A DNA stretch of 64,000 nt from PKWO01 sp036384915 (lineage in GTDB: Bacteria > Pseudomonadota > Gammaproteobacteria > Burkholderiales > Burkholderiaceae_D): the NCBI GenBank assembly GCA_036384915.1, contig DASVLJ010000078.1, positions 248,001-312,000 on the forward strand, in the 5' to 3' direction. The notes under the pieces were generated by a model. It was given only the letters and a program-made list of their open reading frames with translations. It was not told the origin of the DNA and made no database searches. Both the position numbers and the translations under genes were made by a program. Below, piece by piece: positions 20,179 to 28,643 of the stretch. Each line of letters opens with the position of its first letter. Within the stretch, counting starts at the first letter, position 1.

Positions 20179-20396
20179 AAAGTTCAAAAAATTGTCACAA
20201 ATATCTCTTTGACAGGGCTGTGGTGAATGTGTAGAGTTGCGGTTCTAAAGTTAATCTTTTGACATTAAAAAATGTCGAAGAAGCAATTCTAATAAAAACG
20301 GCAACATTTTGGTGCAGTTCGCACCCAAAGTATGCAGGGAATTGTGAAAGGCATGCTGGGGAAGGCAGTAGACATCGCCGCAAAGGCTCGTTGGTC

Positions 20397-20413
20397 TTGG
20401 CAGATTTCTTGCT
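20397..20413 (+). promoter_or_regulatory. Sigma-54 promoter of the PEP-CTERM gene
   Basis: TTGGCAGATTTCTTGCT has GG-N10-GC spacing with TTGGCA and TTGCT boxes, 52 nt before the PEP-CTERM gene start. In other EPS-forming betaproteobacteria PEP-CTERM genes are known to depend on RpoN and the PrsK/PrsR pair; those regulators are not in this window. Confidence 0.75.
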
Positions 20414-20464
20414 AAGTCGCTAATGGTCATTGTGTGTTTTTTATCTCGTTTCAAGGAGAGCGGT

Positions 20465-20956
20465 ATGAAGAAGAAACTTAAATTGTTGTTGGCTACTATG
20501 CTTCTCGGTGCATCGGGTATGGCTGCCGCAACTGGTACTACCGTGCTGGATCAGTCCGGCAAGCTGACTGGCATGTTCGACCTTGCCACCTATGATTTCA
20601 ACATCACCTCGGCAGGTACATATGACACCACCTTCGCGACTTCCAGCAAAGGCAATGGTTTCAATCTGGCCGGCTATGTCATCGATGAGAGCATCGGCGG
20701 CAAATGGGTGACAGTCGATAGCGGCAGTATCGGCACGACCTCGTTCACCGGATCCGCAGGCAGGTACATGGCCATCATTGGCGATATCGCTTTCCCTGCG
20801 AACAAGGTGAACTTCACGATCGACGTGACGAAGGTGCCGTCGCCGGTTCCCGAACCCGAAACCTGGGCCATCATGCTGCTCGGTATCGGCTTCGTGATCT
20901 ATCAGGTCCGGCCGCGCAAAAACCGCGGTTCGACCGCCATTCCGCGTTTCAGCTGA
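20465..20956 (+). CDS. PEP-CTERM sorted surface/secreted protein
   Basis: A 163-aa protein with strong AAGGAGAG ribosome binding site. Signal peptide (MKKKLKLLLATMLLGASGMAAA), a small beta-rich domain (about 25-125), then the PEP-CTERM sorting signal: VPEPETWAIMLLGIGFVIYQ followed by the basic cluster RPRKNR. The exosortase encoded at 25462 should cleave near the PEP motif. It lies between epsB and epsD under its own sigma-54 site, and is presumably the dedicated XrtB substrate of the locus, a matrix or surface protein. Confidence 0.9.
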   Translation: MKKKLKLLLATMLLGASGMAAATGTTVLDQSGKLTGMFDLATYDFNITSAGTYDTTFATSSKGNGFNLAGYVIDESIGGKWVTVDSGSIGTTSFTGSAGRYMAIIGDIAFPANKVNFTIDVTKVPSPVPEPETWAIMLLGIGFVIYQVRPRKNRGSTAIPRFS

Positions 20957-21040
20957 GAGCGTCGGCATCTCTGAAACATCTCGGCGAGCGGCCCCAGATT
21001 GAGCCGCGCACCGGATTTTTCGAGATGCCACGAAGTAGAG

Positions 21041-21074
21041 GAAGAATGGCGGGCTATCCGGTGCGCCATTCTTC
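21041..21074 (+). other. Hairpin in the PEP-CTERM / epsD gap
   Basis: 11-bp perfect stem GAAGAATGGCG (21041-21051) with CGCCATTCTTC (21064-21074), 12-nt loop, no T-run. It may dampen read-through between the substrate gene and epsD, or stabilise the upstream mRNA. Confidence 0.4.
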
Positions 21075-21186
21075 TTCCTGCGCTACCTGAAGTCGGTTTT
21101 GCCGCTTTACCTATCGTTGGTATCTCTTTCAAGAAAAACGAGAAAAGTCCGCAGGCTTTCGCAACCATCCTGGCCAGCATAACGAA

Positions 21187-22227
21187 ATGAAAACGAATTT
21201 TTCCCGTTCCGCAAAGGCGGAGCAGAACAAGAGCCGGACCAAGTTCCGCCGCGGCGCCGCGCATGCTGCCGTACTTGCCTTGTCACTGGCTGCGCTGGGG
21301 TTGGCCGCTTGCAGCCGCAGCGACAGCGAAAGCAAACCCGGCCAGGCGCTGGTGCGGGTCAACGGCGACGAAGTCACCGTCTATCAGCTCAACGAGGAAC
21401 TGCGCCAAGCCGGCAACGCGGACGCCGATCCGGCGACGCAACGCAAGCAATTGGTCGCGGCACTGGTGGATCGCCAGTTGCTGGTCGATGAAGCGCGCAA
21501 ACAAAAGCTCGACCGCGACCCCAACGTGGTCGAGGCGATAGAGCGTGCCAAGTCGCAGATACTGGCCCAAGCTTACCTGAAGACCAAGGTGGCCGACCTG
21601 CCCAAGCCGGACAAGGCCGAGATCGACGCCTATTATTCGGCGCACCCGGAATTCTTCGCGCAGCGCAAGCTGTTTGAGATGCACCAGTTCGCTGTTGCTT
21701 CCAAGGATTTCAGCAACGAGTTGAAGGGCGTGATGGACAACGCCAAGTCGCTCGACGAAGTGGCGGCATGGCTCGATGCGCACAAGATCGACTACGCGAA
21801 ATCGCAAGCCATGCGCACTTCGCAGGAGTTGCCGCCGCAGATCCTGTCCAAGATGCAGGGGCCGGAAAAGACAGAGATGTTTTTGCTGCATAACGACAGC
21901 AAGACGCTCCTGATGTCCGTCACGGCGGTCAAGGACATGCCGGTCGGCGCCGAAGCTGCCGCTCCGGAAATCGCACAATTCCTTGCCAATAAGCACGGCC
22001 AGGAAGCCGCCGATGCCGAACTCAAGCGCCTGCATTCGACAGCAAAGATCGAATATCTGAACCCGGACATTGCCGGCGCTGTCGAAGACAAGTCCGTAGC
22101 CGCCCGCGATACGAATACGGCAGCGGCGCCTGCCGATGCCGCCGCGACCGCAACGACTGCGGCTACTGCAGCGTCAGCGGCGACCACCCAGGCCAAGGCT
22201 GAAGTCGACCCGCACAGCATCAAGTGA
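21187..22227 (+). CDS. epsD: EpsD family peptidyl-prolyl isomerase, lipoprotein
   Basis: 346-aa SurA-like protein of the EpsD family, which is found with exosortase EPS loci. After a basic N-terminus there is a hydrophobic segment and a lipobox (LGLAAC, Cys about 42), so it is probably a lipoprotein facing the periplasm. The ALVRVNGDEVTVYQLNEEL opening and the helical SurA_N-type region (LVDRQLLVDEARKQ) follow, then a parvulin-like region that is not strongly canonical. The last about 45 residues are an Ala/Thr-rich low-complexity tail. It may help fold EPS export or PEP-CTERM proteins. First gene of the epsDEFG-xrtB-epsI run. Confidence 0.87.
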   Translation: MKTNFSRSAKAEQNKSRTKFRRGAAHAAVLALSLAALGLAACSRSDSESKPGQALVRVNGDEVTVYQLNEELRQAGNADADPATQRKQLVAALVDRQLLVDEARKQKLDRDPNVVEAIERAKSQILAQAYLKTKVADLPKPDKAEIDAYYSAHPEFFAQRKLFEMHQFAVASKDFSNELKGVMDNAKSLDEVAAWLDAHKIDYAKSQAMRTSQELPPQILSKMQGPEKTEMFLLHNDSKTLLMSVTAVKDMPVGAEAAAPEIAQFLANKHGQEAADAELKRLHSTAKIEYLNPDIAGAVEDKSVAARDTNTAAAPADAAATATTAATAASAATTQAKAEVDPHSIK

Positions 22228-22278
22228 CGTCCTGCGGCACCAGAAGTCACAACGAGAAACCAAGGAAAAGGATTGGAC

Positions 22279-23085
22279 GTGATCGCTAAAACCATCAAAC
22301 TTTTGCTCGGCGCTTTTTTCATGCTGAGCTTCATGCAGAGCCAGGCTGCGGAGGAAAGGCGCGATTTCCATCTCGGGCCCGGCGATTCCATCCACGTTGC
22401 GGTGTTCCGCAGTCCCGAGCTCACACTCGATACGCGCGTCGGCGAGGACGGTACGATCAATTTCCCCATGGTCGGGCTGGTTCGAGTCGGCGGCGGCACC
22501 ATCACCGAGGGGGAAATGCACATTGCCAAAGCCTTGAAGGACGGCGGCTTCGTGCAGAACCCGCAGGTCAACATCACCGTCGTCACGGTGCGCGGCAGCC
22601 TCGTGTCCGTGCTGGGGCAGGTGACGCGTCCGGGACTGTATCCGCTCGATACGCCTAATTTGCGGCTGTCGGAGATTCTGGCCGTTGCCGGCGGCGTGGC
22701 CCAATCCGGCGGCGACCGCGTGATCGTCAAAGGCGTGCGCAACGGCCAGCCGTTTCGCAAGGAGATCAACCTGAGCGGCATCTTCGTCGACAATAAGGAA
22801 AACGACGACATCATCATCCGCGAACGCGACGAAATCTACGTGCCGCTGGCGCCGATGTTCTACATCTACGGTGAAGTGCAGAAGCCGGGCTCCGGCGTGA
22901 TCGTGCGCGACATGACGGTGATCCAGGCGCTGGCCCAGGCTGGCGGTCTGACGCCGCGCGGCACCGAACGCAACATCGAATTGCGGCGCCGCCTGCCCAA
23001 TGGGCAGACGCAGAAATCCCACCCCGAGATGACGGACAAGATCGAACCCGATGACGTGCTGTACGTGCACGAAAGCCTGTTCTGA
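22279..23085 (+). CDS. epsE: Polysaccharide export protein EpsE (Wza/BexD family)
   Basis: 268-aa outer-membrane polysaccharide export (OPX) component. I place the start at GTG 22279 after AAGGAAAAGGA; a TTG two codons upstream is also possible. The signal peptide ends near QSQAA without a lipobox cysteine. The Poly_export domain has FHLGPGDSIHVAVF, LDTRVGEDGTINFPMVGLV and the first SLBB (TVRGSLVSVLGQVTRPGLYPL); a second SLBB has PMFYIYGEVQKPGSGV. It works with EpsF/EpsG for export through the envelope. Short for Wza, because the C-terminal membrane helix is absent. Confidence 0.93.
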   Translation: MIAKTIKLLLGAFFMLSFMQSQAAEERRDFHLGPGDSIHVAVFRSPELTLDTRVGEDGTINFPMVGLVRVGGGTITEGEMHIAKALKDGGFVQNPQVNITVVTVRGSLVSVLGQVTRPGLYPLDTPNLRLSEILAVAGGVAQSGGDRVIVKGVRNGQPFRKEINLSGIFVDNKENDDIIIRERDEIYVPLAPMFYIYGEVQKPGSGVIVRDMTVIQALAQAGGLTPRGTERNIELRRRLPNGQTQKSHPEMTDKIEPDDVLYVHESLF

Positions 23086-23119
23086 CGCTGCGCGTCCAGC
23101 CATATCGAAAGCAAACACC

Positions 23120-24523
23120 ATGAGCTTCCTGCAAATCCTTTCCATCCTGCTGGCGCGCCGCCGCGTCATCTTCTGGGTGTTCCTGATCGTGGTGGCCACG
23201 GCCACGACGCTGAGCTTCATCCTTCCCAAGTCCTATACGGCGGAAACCACGGTCGTGGTCGATGTCAAGAATCCCGACCCGGTGGTCGGCGCCATGCTGC
23301 AGCCGACGGCTTTGCCGGGCTACATGGCGACCCAGGTCGACATTCTCACCAGCGACCGCGTGGCGCGCACGGTGGTGCAGATGCTCGGTTTCGACAAGGA
23401 ACCGACGCTGATCGCGCGCTGGCGCGAGGATACCGACGGCAAGGGTACCGACTTCGTCGGCTACATGGCCGACAAGCTGCAGCGCAAGCTCGACGTCAAG
23501 CCGTCGAAGGAAAGCAACGTCATCAGCATCCAGTTCACCGCTGGCGACCCCAAGACGGCAGCGGCGGTGGCCAATACCTTCGCCAAGGCGTATCTGCAGA
23601 CCAATGTGGATTTGATGGTCGAACCGGCCAAGCGCTATACCGACTGGTTCGCCGACCGCACCAAGAAGGTCAGGGAAAAGCTCGAGCAGCAGAACGCCCA
23701 GCTGTCGCAGATGCAGAAAGACAAGGGCGTGGTCCAGCTTGACGACCGGCTCGATTCCGAAACGGCGCGCCTGAACGACTTGATGGCACAGTTGACGATC
23801 CAGCAGGCGCAGCGTAGCGAGGCGCAGTCGCGCGAGCACGTTGCCACGCTCAACCCCGATACCGCTCCCGACGTATTGAACAATCCGGTCGTACAAAGCC
23901 TGCGCACAACAATCACCGCGGCCGAAGGCAAGCTGCGCGAAGCCTCGAATACGCTGGGCCAGAACCACCCGCAGATCAAGGAGCAAAGGGCCGAGATCGA
24001 AGAATTGAAGGCCAAGCTGCGCACTGAAATCTCCGCCGTGGCGAGCAGCCTGAACGCCAACGCCATGGTCAACTCGCAAAAGGAAGGCGAGCTGCGTGCC
24101 GCGGTGGAAGCGCAAAAGAAGCGTGTACTCGACCTGAAGAAGCAGCGTGACGAAATGAACGTGCTGGCGAAGGACGTTGAAGTCACGCAGAACGACTATA
24201 ACAACATCAACCAGCGCCTTTCGCAGACCACGCTGGAAAGCCAGACGCATCAAACCGATGTGGCCGTGTTGACCCCCGCTTATGAACCCGAGGAGCCGTC
24301 CAAGCCAAAAATCCTGCTCAACATCGTCGCGTCGATTTTCCTGGGCGGCATGCTGGGCATGGCGGTGGCCTTGCTGATGGAGTTGCTTGACCGCCGCGTG
24401 CGTTCCGAGCATGACCTGGCCGACATGGGTATTCCGGTGCTGGGCGGCCTGGCTACCGAGCGTTTCCCGAAAAAGCGCCGCTTGTTCGGACGCCGCGAGC
24501 CTGCCTTGCAGGCCGCTTACTAA
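23120..24523 (+). CDS. epsF: Chain-length determinant protein EpsF (Wzz/PCP type)
   Basis: 467-aa inner-membrane polysaccharide co-polymerase. It has an N-terminal membrane helix (RVIFWVFLIVVATATTLSFI), the Wzz domain (SYTAETTVVVDVKNPDP), a long periplasmic coiled coil (about 170-385, rich in E/Q/K, with NHPQIKEQRAEIEELKAKL), the PxxP-containing segment before the second helix (YEPEEPSKPKILLNIVASIF) and a short basic cytoplasmic tail. It controls polymer length with the partner EpsG. The start at 23120 is downstream of the epsE stop; the frame is open earlier but overlaps epsE. Confidence 0.93.
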   Translation: MSFLQILSILLARRRVIFWVFLIVVATATTLSFILPKSYTAETTVVVDVKNPDPVVGAMLQPTALPGYMATQVDILTSDRVARTVVQMLGFDKEPTLIARWREDTDGKGTDFVGYMADKLQRKLDVKPSKESNVISIQFTAGDPKTAAAVANTFAKAYLQTNVDLMVEPAKRYTDWFADRTKKVREKLEQQNAQLSQMQKDKGVVQLDDRLDSETARLNDLMAQLTIQQAQRSEAQSREHVATLNPDTAPDVLNNPVVQSLRTTITAAEGKLREASNTLGQNHPQIKEQRAEIEELKAKLRTEISAVASSLNANAMVNSQKEGELRAAVEAQKKRVLDLKKQRDEMNVLAKDVEVTQNDYNNINQRLSQTTLESQTHQTDVAVLTPAYEPEEPSKPKILLNIVASIFLGGMLGMAVALLMELLDRRVRSEHDLADMGIPVLGGLATERFPKKRRLFGRREPALQAAY

Positions 24524-24539
24524 GGATAAGGAGCACCCC

Positions 24540-25403
24540 ATGCAACTCATTCAGCAAAAACCGGTAGTCGAGCGCTCCATCGGTGCGATCCTGGTCGATA
24601 ACGGCCGCCTGACGCCGATCGACGCCGAAAAGGTCTTGCGCGAACAAAAGCTGTCCAAGCTGCGCTTCGGCGACGCCGCGATCAAGCTCGGGCTGTTGAC
24701 GCAATCGGACATCGACTTCGCCCTGGCGCGCCAGTTCGACTACCCCTATCTCGGCGCGGAAGACCAGACGCTGTCGGAAGAAGTCATCGCCGCGTTCCGC
24801 CCTTTCTCTCCTGCCGTCGAGCAGCTGCGCGCCTTGCGTACGCAATTGATGCTGCGCTGGTTCGACGCCGACACCTCGCGCAAAAGCATCGCCATCGTCA
24901 GCCCCTCGGATCGCGACGGGCGCAGCTTCGTTGCGGCCAATCTCGCAGTGGTATTCTCGCAGTTGGGCGAACGCACCCTCTTGATCGACGCCGACCTGCG
25001 CGCCCCGCGCCAGCATCAACTCTTCAAGATCGACAACGGCGTTGGGCTGTCGGCGGTGCTGTCGGGACGTGTCGGAGCCCAGGCCGCAGTGCAGAAGATC
25101 ATCGCCTTGCTCGACCTGTCGGTGCTGCCGGCCGGCGCCATGCCGCCCAATCCGCAAGAACTGCTGGCGCGCGATATGTTCTCGACAGTTCTGGCGCAGT
25201 ACGGCGAATCCTACGACGTGATCATCATCGATACGCCGTCGGCTGCCAGGGGAGCCGATGCGCAAACCGTGGCGGCACGCGCAGGCGCGGCCCTGATCGT
25301 GGCGCGCAACCACGCGACCCAACTGTCGGCGCTGCAAGGCCTGGCGGGACGTTTGCAGCACTCCAACGTCGCCGTCGTCGGTTCCTTTCTGAACGGACTC
25401 TGA
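24540..25403 (+). CDS. epsG: Chain-length determinant tyrosine kinase-like EpsG
   Basis: 287-aa cytoplasmic BY-kinase-like protein of the EpsG family. The N-terminal about 85 residues resemble the GspE/MshE N-domain (IGAILVDNGRLTPIDAEKVL...FDYPYL). The P-loop ATPase domain follows: SPSDRDGRSFVAANLAVVF, with GRS where classical Walker A has GKS, then the Walker A' LLIDADLRAPRQHQLF and Walker B VIIIDTPS. The C-terminus lacks a tyrosine cluster. The start follows AAGGATAAGGAG. Partner of EpsF; the Lys-to-Arg change in the P-loop is as I recall a feature of this subfamily, but catalytic activity remains open. Confidence 0.9.
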   Translation: MQLIQQKPVVERSIGAILVDNGRLTPIDAEKVLREQKLSKLRFGDAAIKLGLLTQSDIDFALARQFDYPYLGAEDQTLSEEVIAAFRPFSPAVEQLRALRTQLMLRWFDADTSRKSIAIVSPSDRDGRSFVAANLAVVFSQLGERTLLIDADLRAPRQHQLFKIDNGVGLSAVLSGRVGAQAAVQKIIALLDLSVLPAGAMPPNPQELLARDMFSTVLAQYGESYDVIIIDTPSAARGADAQTVAARAGAALIVARNHATQLSALQGLAGRLQHSNVAVVGSFLNGL

Positions 25404-25461
25404 AATCCTAGACTGCGCGTGCCAGGCGGCGGATCCGCCTGGCGAGCGCGATATTTCTACC

Positions 25462-26370
25462 ATGACTAACAGCGTATCGGCAAATCGCGGTTTCCTGCCG
25501 GGCAGCATCGGCGTCGACCCCTTGCTCGAATGGTGGCCGGTATTTGTCGGCCTGGCTGTGCTGTATCTGCCGACCTATTACGATCTGGTCAACGGCTTGT
25601 GGGCAAACAGCGACCAGGCACAGGGGCCGTTGATTCTGATGGTCGCCGCTTACCTGGTCTGGCGCGACCGGGCCGCCTTGCACCCGCGCGAAGACAGTCC
25701 GCCGCGGACCGTCGCCGGCTGCGTCGTATTCGGCCTGGGTTTGCTGACCTATGCGCTGGGCCGTTCGCAAGACATTTTGATGTTCGAGATCGGCTCGCAA
25801 ATCCTCGTGTTCATCGGCTTGCTGCTGTTCGCACGCGGGCTTGGCGCATTACGCGCCTTGTGGTTCCCCTTGTTCTTTTTGTGCTTCATGGTACCTTTGC
25901 CAGGCTTCTTCATCGATGCCGTCACGCTGCCGATGAAGATTGCGGTGTCGTATGTGGCCGATAATGTGCTGTACTGGTTCGGCTATCCGATCGCGCGCAC
26001 CGGCGTCATCCTGCAGATCGGGCAATATCAGCTGATGGTGGCCGATGCCTGCGCCGGCATGCATACCCTGATCTCGCTCGAAGCGCTGGGGCTGCTTTAC
26101 CTGAATCTCGTGAAACACGACTCCGTCACGCGCAACACGGTGCTGGCCCTGCTCGTGGTGCCGATTTCGTTCACGGCCAACGTGATACGCGTGATGAGCC
26201 TGATCCTGATCACCTATTATTTCGGCGACGCCGCAGGGCAAGGTTTCATCCACCGCTTTGCCGGCCTGGTCCTGTTCGTGGTGGCGCTGGCGCTGATCAT
26301 GGCGGCGGATTCGCTGCTGCAGCGCGGTGTGGGCCTGCGCTGGCCCGCAGTGCAGGGGGGACGGCGATGA
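25462..26370 (+). CDS. xrtB: Exosortase B (XrtB/EpsH)
   Basis: 302-aa polytopic inner-membrane transpeptidase that cleaves PEP-CTERM proteins. About eight hydrophobic helices. The catalytic triad of the family is visible: Cys197 in ADACAGMHTL, Arg243 in TANVIRVM and His264 in GFIHRFAG. Its neighbours epsD-epsE-epsF-epsG upstream and epsI overlapping downstream (ATGA) identify the XrtB type. Substrates in this window are the proteins at 20465 and possibly 43439. Confidence 0.95.
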   Translation: MTNSVSANRGFLPGSIGVDPLLEWWPVFVGLAVLYLPTYYDLVNGLWANSDQAQGPLILMVAAYLVWRDRAALHPREDSPPRTVAGCVVFGLGLLTYALGRSQDILMFEIGSQILVFIGLLLFARGLGALRALWFPLFFLCFMVPLPGFFIDAVTLPMKIAVSYVADNVLYWFGYPIARTGVILQIGQYQLMVADACAGMHTLISLEALGLLYLNLVKHDSVTRNTVLALLVVPISFTANVIRVMSLILITYYFGDAAGQGFIHRFAGLVLFVVALALIMAADSLLQRGVGLRWPAVQGGRR

Positions 26371-27047
26371 TGCGCTTTCCCTTGAAATTGTCCAATCTGC
26401 TGCTCGGCCTGTGCATGATCGCCGCCGCCGGTGCGACCGTCGCCATCACGCCGCACCATCATCTGGCCGACGACGGGCCGCGGGTCAATCTCGAAACCTT
26501 GATTCCCAGGCAGTTCGGCGACTGGAAGCTCGACGAGACGGCGCGCTTCCAGCAGGTCAGCCCTGAACTGCAAGCTGCGCTGGACAAGATCTATACCCAG
26601 GTCCTGACGCGCAACTATTACAACAGCAAAGGTTATCTCATCATGCTCTCGGTACCCTATGGCGCCGACCAGTCCGACGCCCTGTCCGCGCATGATCCGG
26701 AAGGCTGCTATCCGGCACAGGGTCTGCAGATCATGTCGAAGCGGCGCGAAATTCTGCACACCGCCGAAGGCGATCTGCCGTTGCGCCGCATGGAAACCAA
26801 GGGCATATGGCAGGAGCCGGTGACTTACTGGTTCACGGTCGGCCAGTATGCGGTCAACAACGAATGGGACAAGAAGGAAGCCAAATTGCGCTATGCCGCC
26901 AAAGGGGAAATACCGGACGGCTTGCTGGTGCGTGTATCTTCGCGCGACGGCAACACGAAACAGGCTTACCGCATGCAGGAACAATTCATCGAGGACCTGT
27001 TGAAGAGCGTGCCGCCCGAAACGCGGCGCAGGCTCGCGGGCCTTTGA
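26367..27047 (+). CDS. epsI: EpsI, exosortase-associated protein
   Basis: 226-aa protein of the EpsI family that is fused or adjacent to exosortases. A signal anchor at the N-terminus (LLLGLCMIAAAGATVAI) is followed by a soluble periplasmic domain with the family motifs LIPRQFGDWKLDE, ILTRNYYN-like LTRNYYNSKGYLIML, and HDPEGCYPAQG containing a conserved cysteine. Its start overlaps the xrtB stop. Its exact biochemical role is not established; it is thought to help EPS assembly or the sorting reaction. Confidence 0.92.
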   Translation: MMRFPLKLSNLLLGLCMIAAAGATVAITPHHHLADDGPRVNLETLIPRQFGDWKLDETARFQQVSPELQAALDKIYTQVLTRNYYNSKGYLIMLSVPYGADQSDALSAHDPEGCYPAQGLQIMSKRREILHTAEGDLPLRRMETKGIWQEPVTYWFTVGQYAVNNEWDKKEAKLRYAAKGEIPDGLLVRVSSRDGNTKQAYRMQEQFIEDLLKSVPPETRRRLAGL

Positions 27048-27049
27048 CC

Positions 27050-28624
27050 ATGGGCGCGGCAATCGATGTTGCAGGGGCCGACATGAGAGCGGATGACCCC
27101 TACCGCCAGGAAGACGTGCGCAAGGGTGCGTTACATTATCTGCTTGGGCGAGGAGCCGCAGGCGTGGCTGGCTTGGCCATCGTACTCCTGCTGGTGCGTT
27201 TCATGGATATTGCCAACTATGCCGCCTATACCGCCTTGAGCGGGCTGGTGGCGGTGTGCGGCATCGTCGCCGGGCTCGGCATGGAGCGCGTCGTATCGCG
27301 CTACGTCCCCGAAGGACGATTGCATCGCAGAATCGGCGAACTGCGCCGTTTCATCTGGAATATCAGCCTCATGCGCCTCACCGCCTGCTTCGTCGTCGGC
27401 GCCGCGCTTTGGCTGTGCTGGCCCCAGCTGAGCCGCATGCTGGCGGTGTCGCAATACGGCGCGTTCGCACCCTGTCTGGCCTTTTTCATCGTCGCCGAAA
27501 CCATGTTCCAGCATTTCTCCGCGGTGCTGCAGGCCCTGGTGTTGCAAAAGACCCTGACGCGGCTACTGGTCATCCAATGGGGCGGACGCCTGCTGGTGCT
27601 TGCCGCCGCGCTGATGGTGAATCCGGTGCTGGGCTGGGAGCAGGTATTCTGGCTGTTCACGGTGCCCGAACTGCTGGGCGTCCTGGCGTTTGCGGTCGTG
27701 GTGCATCGGCATTTGCGCGAGGTCGAGCTCGGGACCCAGCCGCGCGTCGAAGCTGTTGGCGACTGGCCCGATTGGGGCAGGGTGGGCTCGGTAGGCTGGC
27801 ACAACTTCGGCTTCACGCTTCTGGCCGCGCCGCCCCAAGGCTATTTCATGAAGATGATCACGGCCGCATTCCTGCCGGCTGAAGTCGTTGCCGCCTATGG
27901 CTTCTTCATCAGCCTCGCGGAGAAGGTGCGGCAATATATTCCCATGCATTTCTTTTACGGCTTGCTCGAGCCGGTGATGATCGCGAGTTATCTCAAGGAC
28001 GGCGACTTTGAGGCGCTGTCGGCACGCTGCGGCTTGCTGTACAAGACTAATCTGCTGTTGATGGCTCTGGTGATCGCCTGCGCCGCCGCGAGCGGAGAAA
28101 GCACGCTGGCGGTGATGGCCGGCGGCAAATTCGGCGACTTGTCATGGATATTGCCGCTGGTGCTGGTGCAATTGACCTTCGGCAGCCACGTCGTGCTTCT
28201 GCAACTGCTGCTCAATTCCATCGAACGGAGCCAAAACTTGATACGCGCCACCGTGTTGGCTTTGCCGGTCACGCTGGCGGCGATGGCTGTGGCCGCCTAC
28301 GCCGGTCCGATCGGCTTGCTGTTTACGCCCCTCCTGTTTTCACTATGCATGAATTCCTACATCGTGTTCCGCTTGCGGCGCGGCAGGTTCGTCTATCGCC
28401 CCGACTGGAAAATGATTTTCGGCATTTCCTTCGCCGCGCTTGCGGCTTTTGTGCCCGGATGGGCACTCGCCAAAGCATGGGCTACAGGCGCGCCCTTGCT
28501 GGTCCTGGTCGCAGTCTGCTTGCTTGTGACGCTGCTTTACGCGCTGGCCTTGATCTTGCTGAACGTGATCAAAAAGTCTGAATTGGCCATGCTCAAATCC
28601 TTGCTGATCAACAAGAAATTTTAA
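27050..28624 (+). CDS. Oligosaccharide flippase (Wzx-like, MATE/MVF fold)
   Basis: 524-aa inner-membrane protein with about 12-14 hydrophobic helices. The N-terminal region (ALHYLLGRGAAGVAGLAIVLLLVRFMD) matches polysaccharide flippases, which move the undecaprenyl-linked repeat unit to the periplasmic face. The ATG at 27050 is 2 nt after the epsI stop; the frame is open further upstream only inside epsI. It makes the export logic Wzx/Wzy-dependent together with the polymerase at 33637. Confidence 0.85.
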   Translation: MGAAIDVAGADMRADDPYRQEDVRKGALHYLLGRGAAGVAGLAIVLLLVRFMDIANYAAYTALSGLVAVCGIVAGLGMERVVSRYVPEGRLHRRIGELRRFIWNISLMRLTACFVVGAALWLCWPQLSRMLAVSQYGAFAPCLAFFIVAETMFQHFSAVLQALVLQKTLTRLLVIQWGGRLLVLAAALMVNPVLGWEQVFWLFTVPELLGVLAFAVVVHRHLREVELGTQPRVEAVGDWPDWGRVGSVGWHNFGFTLLAAPPQGYFMKMITAAFLPAEVVAAYGFFISLAEKVRQYIPMHFFYGLLEPVMIASYLKDGDFEALSARCGLLYKTNLLLMALVIACAAASGESTLAVMAGGKFGDLSWILPLVLVQLTFGSHVVLLQLLLNSIERSQNLIRATVLALPVTLAAMAVAAYAGPIGLLFTPLLFSLCMNSYIVFRLRRGRFVYRPDWKMIFGISFAALAAFVPGWALAKAWATGAPLLVLVAVCLLVTLLYALALILLNVIKKSELAMLKSLLINKKF

Positions 28625-28643
28625 AGAAGCTTGAGTCCACGAC

